A stretch of 64,000 bases of DNA from Cytidiella melzeri (lineage: Eukaryota > Basidiomycota > Agaricomycetes > Polyporales > Irpicaceae): contig JABYQR010000090.1 of the NCBI GenBank assembly GCA_022592445.1, forward strand, positions 62,001 through 126,000, read 5' to 3'. This document shows positions 58,276 through 64,000 of this stretch, piece by piece (within the stretch, counting starts at the first letter, position 1; each line of letters starts with the position of its first letter). The notes below the pieces were generated by a model. The model saw only the letters and a list, made by a program, of their open reading frames with translations, did not search any database and was not told where the DNA came from. Both the position numbers and the translations under genes were made by a program.

Positions 58276-61200
58276 TTAGATGCCCCTGCCGCGTGCCAGT
58301 GATAATATGGCCGTCTGCAGCCTGGCTACCGTCGAAGCACTGCCATTGAACTCGTCAGCGTCTTCCAACTCTGATAGTGTGACCGTGTGTACTCACAGAC
58401 ACGGCTTGAATTGTGTGATCTACACGTGGAGACAGGCGTCCGTGTCAGTCATAACCAAGATAACTCAAAGTCAAAACTGTACCTTCTCCGTGACTGAATC
58501 CGTGTACAATGTCGCCAGTCTTCCTATCCCAGACCATGATGCATCCTCGTGTCATTCCAAAAAGGAGACGTTGTCCACGACTGGCGAACAGAGCCCCAAA
58601 GTCGTAGGCAGCGTCGTTCTCTATGTCCGGATCCTTCGCAGCGTAGACTTGTTCGACCTTGCCTTTTTGGTCGTCCTGAGTGATACTAACAAGGTGGCTT
58701 CTGCCGCCCATCTGGGCCGCTAAGGCGTGACTTCCTCTCGGATCCACATCCAAAGCGTATCTATCCGTATCGTTAGGCGGCGTCCAACAATAAACATACA
58801 TTACATGGCACTGACACTTTGGATTTCATGAACGAGTATGCACGTAGCGTCCCGTTTGGCACCTGGCAATACCATCTACAGCGACAAGTTAGTGCAACTC
58901 GGATTACGCAACCCAAAAAAACTTACAGTACTCCGTCCGTGGTTCCGCCTATCAGTGCCTCACCTTCCTCGACAAATTTGATCGCAGTAACGTTCTGCCT
59001 TAGAATAGAACGCTGCGGTAGCCAGGTCCCTGCCCACAGTATCAGTAATCTGTGTGCCCATGTGGGGCTACTGAGATGACCAACCTTTAATGAACAGCCA
59101 AACCTTCACACCTGTCCGTGGATACGAGATGGCTATCCGGTCACGACCAAATGCCAGACAGCCAGGTTCGTCGTCAGATCGGCCAGCAGACGCGTCAAGT
59201 ATCTTAGCCCACTGCCATTTGTTCCCAGCCTGTAAAGCGTGATTAATCAGAGCTGACACGACGCATAACTAGTGAACAACGCTGACACTGCGAGTCCAGG
59301 TACTGACGATGCCATTCTCCCCCAGGGTAATTATACCGGCGTCGCGGTCCATCCAGGCAACAGAAGAAACCTGCATATTATGTGCAAGCTTTGCCAGTTC
59401 TGTGCGCGTTTTCGTGCTCAATATGCGGACACTCTTGTCAAAGCCTAGCACATACACTTTTGATGTTAGAAGCAATTCACCAGCGGTGAGCAGCTGCACA
59501 ACGTACACGTCACCGCGCATAGCGAGCCATCCGAGTTGTGGGATATCATCCGGATACCGACGTCTTCATCGCTTTGCAAACGAAGCGAGTAAATTGCCTC
59601 AGAGGTAGGCCAGTTGAACGACCGGGATCGTCTCGAGTCAGGACTTTGCGACTGGAGACTAGGTGACCCCATTCGTTTTACGCCCATGGAAGGCGACCAG
59701 TTGCCGGAAGGTCCAGAAAAAACAGTAGGCTTACGAGGTAACGGATGAGACGGAGATGCCGTAGAGTCTTATGTAGACTCAGTCAGCTGACACTGCACGT
59801 AATGACTTCGTTTACTTACTTGAACGTATGCTTGTAATGTTCGACGACGCGGATACGAATGTCGGCGAAGTAGACGGATGTATTGAGATATTGGAGGCGA
59901 CCGAAGCTCTACCAAACCCATTCGCGTGAACATTTGATATTACCATATTCGAGGTGTTCAAGGTGGGCAGTGCTATGAGGAAAATCAAGTGGATGTTAGT
60001 AAGTTTGATGGATTTTTTTGCGGCCGACTACGCGCAAGTTGGCTAGAAAGAACACCTAAGAGAAAACAGAAACGCCATCAGACACACCTGTAGAGTACGA
60101 TGGCTGAGTCAATAGCTCGCTAGCTTGGACAGTCTGCTTTGGCGCGAATGGTGGAACAGGTGGCACATTTGACAAAGCTACAGAAGTGATGCCATCTATA
60201 GGTGAAAGGGATTGTGCAAGAGGCGCAGAAGGAAGCGAAGCTCCCACGGAAGCAGGGGGTTTGAGAACTGGCCGTTGCCCCGACTTAGGTGCATGTCCAT
60301 TTGCTTGTCTATTACGAGGCCAGCCGCTACCGATGGGAACAGGCTTTTTCGCAGCAGACGGCGGTGCGGCAGCAGTGTGAGCACTGTCTGCGTATCTGTC
60401 GCGTTCCCCGGCACCTCCTGGTAATGCAGGTCTGATGCCAAGCGGGTTAGAATATGAGCTGGTGGGCACATAAGCCGATGATCTAGGATCAGGCGCTGGA
60501 CTATAACGCCTGGTTGTCGGAGGTATATATCCGTTGGACCATTGCAGGGCAGGCGGGGGAGCTCGCACTAGATTTGGCGGGAAGTTTGGCATAGCCATGG
60601 GAGGGAATCGGGAGGGATTAGCGGGTAGCTGAAGGTCTGGTCGTGTGGGGTCATAAGCCACCGCAGCCTGGCTTTCCAGGGACTGTTGAGGTTGAGATGG
60701 AGGTGGCGGTGGTAATATGTCTTCCACCTTGACCTTACTACTTGAGGGAGAGGAAGATGACGCGGGACTGAGAGATTTGCGCACAGGGGACCTACGGGAT
60801 GCACATGAAGACGAGGGGCTGGCTGGGCTGGCATCTACATTTCGATCAGCTGCCAGAGGAAACACAGCAGCAGATAAGTTTGCTGGCAGCTGCGAGAGCC
60901 CGGGTATCTGGTCGTGAATGCATTGAGGTTATCGAGGCAGTGAAAAGTGTCGTTTCGCACACACCTCATCTGGTGAAGCACTTGCGCTTGCGCTGCGCTG
61001 CGTTGCCTGTGAGGCAGTAGCTGCTGTCTTTGCAGCTGATGAGCTAACGAAGTCAGTCAACATACCCCCCGAGACAAAAGGGTTTGTGAGGACCTTCCGC
61101 TTCGGTACATATGGCGCAGCAGAGGATATCACAGAGGAAGCAACAGTTGCGGCGAAGTGCGCAGGATCAACTGCCGAGGAAGGCGGAGCAGTGACAGGAG

Positions 61201-62253
61201 TCGGAAGAACTGCAACTGCACCTTCGGGCCGCGGCGGTAAAGCAACAGGCATATCACTCGGCGACTGCACCATATTCTCTGCGGCACCTCCTGAAGGTTT
61301 CAAGATAGGACGTACGGGGCTAATAGGCCGAAGTCGTTCGGGTGGCAAAGTCAATGAAGGTCCACGAGGATCATCACCTTTGGCAGACATGTTCGAAGAA
61401 AAGTTGTTCGTCTGTATGACCACAGGCTGAGGCTGCGGAGATGCAGAAACCCAGAGACCAGGAGGCGAAAAAGACGAAGATTTTGCCACCACCGGTAGCG
61501 GAAGCTCTGCTTCAGGAAGCGGTGGAGGAGAGGGAGGTGATGGACTGCTCGGAGCTGAATCGAGCTCCATGGGGGAGAGGCTCTTCTCACGTCCAGAAGA
61601 AACGCTGTCTTCTTCAAGGGAAGCGGCTTTTGTCTCCTGAGGAAGAATCGGCGGTCCTGTCTGTGTCGCTGCAGACGTCGCTGTCGCATGCAGAGGAATT
61701 GGCAATCCAGTCTGCGTCCCTACAGACGTATATAGACGCGAAGAAGCTGAATTAAAGTCTGTAAGGTACAGACGGTAAGAATGGCATGACAACGCGTGAG
61801 TTGTGTGAACATACGGGCTTGTGTTGTGCTGCGCTTTGACCAAGTCTTTCGCATCTTCGGTGGGAGGGTGCCGTTCGGGAGGACAAAGGAAGTGCTACGT
61901 TCAGTTACTTTGAGATTGCGGTCGTCGACAGCAGAGTCCTCGCCTGTCGATTTTCCAGCCAAGATTACGGGTGTATCTAAGAAAGTGCCATCTGGCGTGG
62001 CAACTGCAAGCAGAATTTCTTTTCCCGGCTTGACTTCAATCCTCTTCTGCGCAAACAAGCTAAAGTAAGCCATAGATGAGTCCGCTTCATCTTCGGAGTC
62101 TTCTGGGGACCAGTCTACTTGACGGAGAACAACGTGGGCCTTTTGAGTTGAGCCATGGGGGCGGAAGCGCAACTCGCCCTTTATACCGAGGACTGAGGCC
62201 GCCGTGGGTCCTTTCAGGTCAGGTGCAACATCACTGGTGTCGTGCAGATCCAT
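58276..62253 (-). CDS. Large protein: disordered N-terminal half, WD40-like C-terminal half
   Basis: Exons join in phase into one gene: 62253-61815, 61758-60965, 60889-60088, 59972-59820, 59767 onward, and more to the stop at 58276. The N-terminus (MDLHDTSDVAPDLKG) leads into a beta-rich segment with LGIKGELRFRP, HVVLRQVDWSPEDSED and GKEILLAVATPDGTF. About 550 residues of Ser/Pro/Ala-rich disorder follow (TQTGLPIP and TQTGPPILP repeats, PPPPPSQPQQ). The C-terminal half has WD40-type blades: IRMISHNSDGSLCAVT, FDKSVRILSTKTRTELAKLAHNMQVSSVAWM, IITLGENGIVSTWTR, WQWAKILDASAG, CLAFGRDRIAISYPRTGVKVWLF, IKFVEEGEALIGGTTDG and LFGMTRGCIMVWDRKTGDIVHGF. The end is DADEFNGSASTVARLQTAILSLARGRGI. The 127 nt intron joining the two halves (59973-60087) is the key inference; two adjacent genes are the alternative. 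Confidence 0.72.
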
Positions 62254-62687
62254 ACCAAGAGCGTCGAGATGGCCCTCGTAGCTTCAATGTGAGGGGAGCG
62301 TGCTTAACATGCAGACCTATGACCAGAGCGTGAAATTGAGGTGTAAGGTCGTCTTTAACGCCCAAATTCTTAATCGAGACACGCCACACGTGCCAAACTT
62401 TGTGGCGTACGATTCGGTACAATTCAAAATTGTAGTCTCGGTCCCAGACCCTCTGCACGCTGCCACGTGCGCTGCCTTCCTGTTTTGGGGGCGGAGAACG
62501 AAAAAAAAAACCAGGAAGCCAGCTGAGGGTCTGGTGTTCCTGGCCTATCCGGGTGTAGGTGAATCCCACGTGGTTGTGATTATCTGCGACTGTGATTGCA
62601 ATTCACGGCGCGATCAATTTACGAGTTTTGTACACTACACGTTCCAATAAACTTTGCTTTCCCCCGTCTCGTCTCGTTCGCCCTCAA
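62254..62687. other. Divergent intergenic region
   Basis: 434 bp shared upstream region of the WD40-like gene and the DUF6589 gene; an A-run near 62501 and a CT-rich stretch (CCCCCGTCTCGTCTCG) just before the DUF6589 start. No other feature recognised. Confidence 0.55.
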
Positions 62688-64000
62688 ATGCCTCGCGCAC
62701 GCGTTCCACGCCAGTACTTTGAAGGTGCCGACCTCGAGGACGAAGACGACTCGGACTCTGGTGACGAGTCTGAGCCCAGCCCTGCCAGAGGACCACTTGG
62801 TAGGACAACACGGTGCGCGAGTCGCCTTGAGACCACCTCGCATCGACGGATTGCCGCGAAGTTGAGATCCACCATCGACTTCATGGCGCTACAGGGTCTT
62901 GACGTTGCCACGCTTCTGTATTATCTCACTTGGAACCTGGACGACGAGGAAGACGAGCAACTCGATCCAGATGACCGAGACAACCTATTCACGCATACAT
63001 CGAACCTCGGCGTAATCAAGTACGCACGCACCGCCCTCACTCACTACGACAAACTGCCCCAGATCCTAGAGAATTTGCGGTGCCCCCCGCGCGAACACGG
63101 TAGAGGAATTCGATCGCAGGGTGCTCGCGGGGCCATGGACGCCTGGTCACTCGACAACGTGAAGATGCTCGTCTCGAAGGACTTGCACGCCCTCTCTGCC
63201 ATGATGACCTGCCCCACTTCCAATTTGACAGAGGAGCATCTGCTGTCAATCAACCTCGTCGACTCGGTTCGAGAGGCCCGAGCTCTCGCGCCAACTCTCT
63301 GGGATCTGTTACTCTCGGCGACATGTACTCCACGACAGCTCAAAAAGAATACGTACAAGGATCCTTCAGAGGTACGCTGTATGTGCGCGTAGCAATTGAA
63401 CCCACTCACATTACTGCGCAGGTCATCTTCATAATCATGTGCCAGCTGTCGTTCTCGCGCTCGAGCAAACGCTGCAAGTACCAGCAGCTGATGAGCATCT
63501 ACTTCAAGTCCTGCGGAGTATCTGGCAAGGCCGCCGATACGCTCTATCTCTGGAAGATATGCATGAGCCAGAGCTGGATCTACGGGACGCTCGAGCAGAT
63601 TGGCGATAGGAACCACCAAGACATGCTCCATGACATCCACGTTCTCAGTCTTCCCATATCCGGTGGCCACGACAACCTCAATCTGGGATTCAAGACGTAC
63701 GAGCAACGTTCTGACAATAAGAGCCACTTCGACAGCGGCTGCGCGGCTACCATCTACACCTTTGCCCATCCGACATGTGTGGCCCCTGATGCCAAAGCTT
63801 TCCAACAGCAGTGGCACGAAGGCGCCAAGAATCCTATAACCTCCCTCGACATTCTCGACGCAGAAATTCGCGGTGCCGAACGTTTGTACCAGGAGAACAA
63901 GCGCATCGTGCTCAAGATCCTGATGATGAGCACGGAATTCGCCTTTGCGACATACACTCAACGCACGCACTCCGTTTTCGTGGGGCCGCCTCCTGTACTG
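62688..64000 (+). CDS. DUF6589 domain protein, 3' truncated by the window end
   Basis: Starts at MPRARVPRQYFEGADLED; intron 63372-63421 (50 nt, GAG|GTACGC ... GCGCAG|GTC); the second exon stays open to the last base. Recognisable N-terminal blocks of the Agaricomycete DUF6589 family: MALQGLDVATLLYYLTWNL, YARTALTHYDKLPQILENL, PPREHGRGIRSQGARGAMDAW. Then, after the intron, MCQLSFSRSSKRCKYQQLMSIYF, KAADTLYLWKICMSQSWIY and HDNLNLGFKTYEQRSDNKSHF followed by DSGCAATIYTF. About 420 residues are visible; family members are usually far longer. Function unknown; such genes are often multicopy and sit in repeat-rich regions. Confidence 0.8.

Noticed and set aside
63044..63970. 308-codon minus-strand frame
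   Set aside because: Antisense shadow of the DUF6589 exons, whose plus-strand product has clear family motifs.

Overview
The window reads as nuclear DNA of a filamentous basidiomycete, most likely an Agaricomycete. Genes sit on both strands with short intergenic gaps and are cut by many introns of about 45-70 nt with GTRNGT-type donors and CTNAC-type branch points. Protein families typical of this class are present (DUF6535, DUF6589, a C-terminal MYND-finger family) next to conserved eukaryotic genes. Exon boundaries given here were worked out by hand from splice consensus plus reading-frame continuity, with no transcript data.

Left part (1-24.7 kb): the 3' end of an unidentified gene; a Trf4/Cid14-type non-canonical poly(A) polymerase; a large disordered Ser/Pro-rich protein whose start codon seems split by an intron; a complete, very young Ty1/Copia retrotransposon (6400-11481, target duplication CAACG, 220/223 bp LTRs); a decayed MYND-finger gene; a Rap1-type telomere protein gene (BRCT plus Myb) with two probable GC-AG introns; an apparently intact MYND paralogue; acetolactate synthase ILV2; a small single-pass membrane protein; and an FAHD1-like hydrolase. 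The two MYND copies and their flanks form a diverged segmental duplication around rap1.

Middle (24.8-36.5 kb): a SAPS-domain subunit of the Sit4/PP6 phosphatase; a DUF6535 membrane protein with a probable frameshift; and a head-to-head pair of mitochondrial tRNA 2-thiouridylase (SLM3) and kinetochore protein CENP-C/Mif2. Their shared 208 bp upstream region carries two MCB (ACGCGT) sites, one inside an 18 bp perfect palindrome, and two CACGTG boxes.

Accessory stretch (36.5-49.6 kb): gene-poor DNA with two paralogous genes for small, secreted, cysteine-free proteins. They share a TATA box, a 57 nt 5'UTR intron, a coding intron at the same position, homologous 3' flanks and a repeated upstream module. 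This is the best candidate here for an undescribed lineage-specific family.

Right part (49.8-64 kb): an unknown acidic Ser-rich protein with a TATA promoter and an upstream AT-rich inverted repeat; an SF3b subunit 4 (Hsh49) gene; Cdc42; a long protein with a disordered N-terminal half and a WD40-like C-terminal half; and the 5' part of a DUF6589 gene that runs off the window. The genes do not form one pathway; they are a housekeeping backbone (RNA surveillance, splicing, telomere, centromere, mitochondrial tRNA modification, branched-chain amino-acid synthesis, polarity signalling) broken by a transposon and lineage-specific genes.
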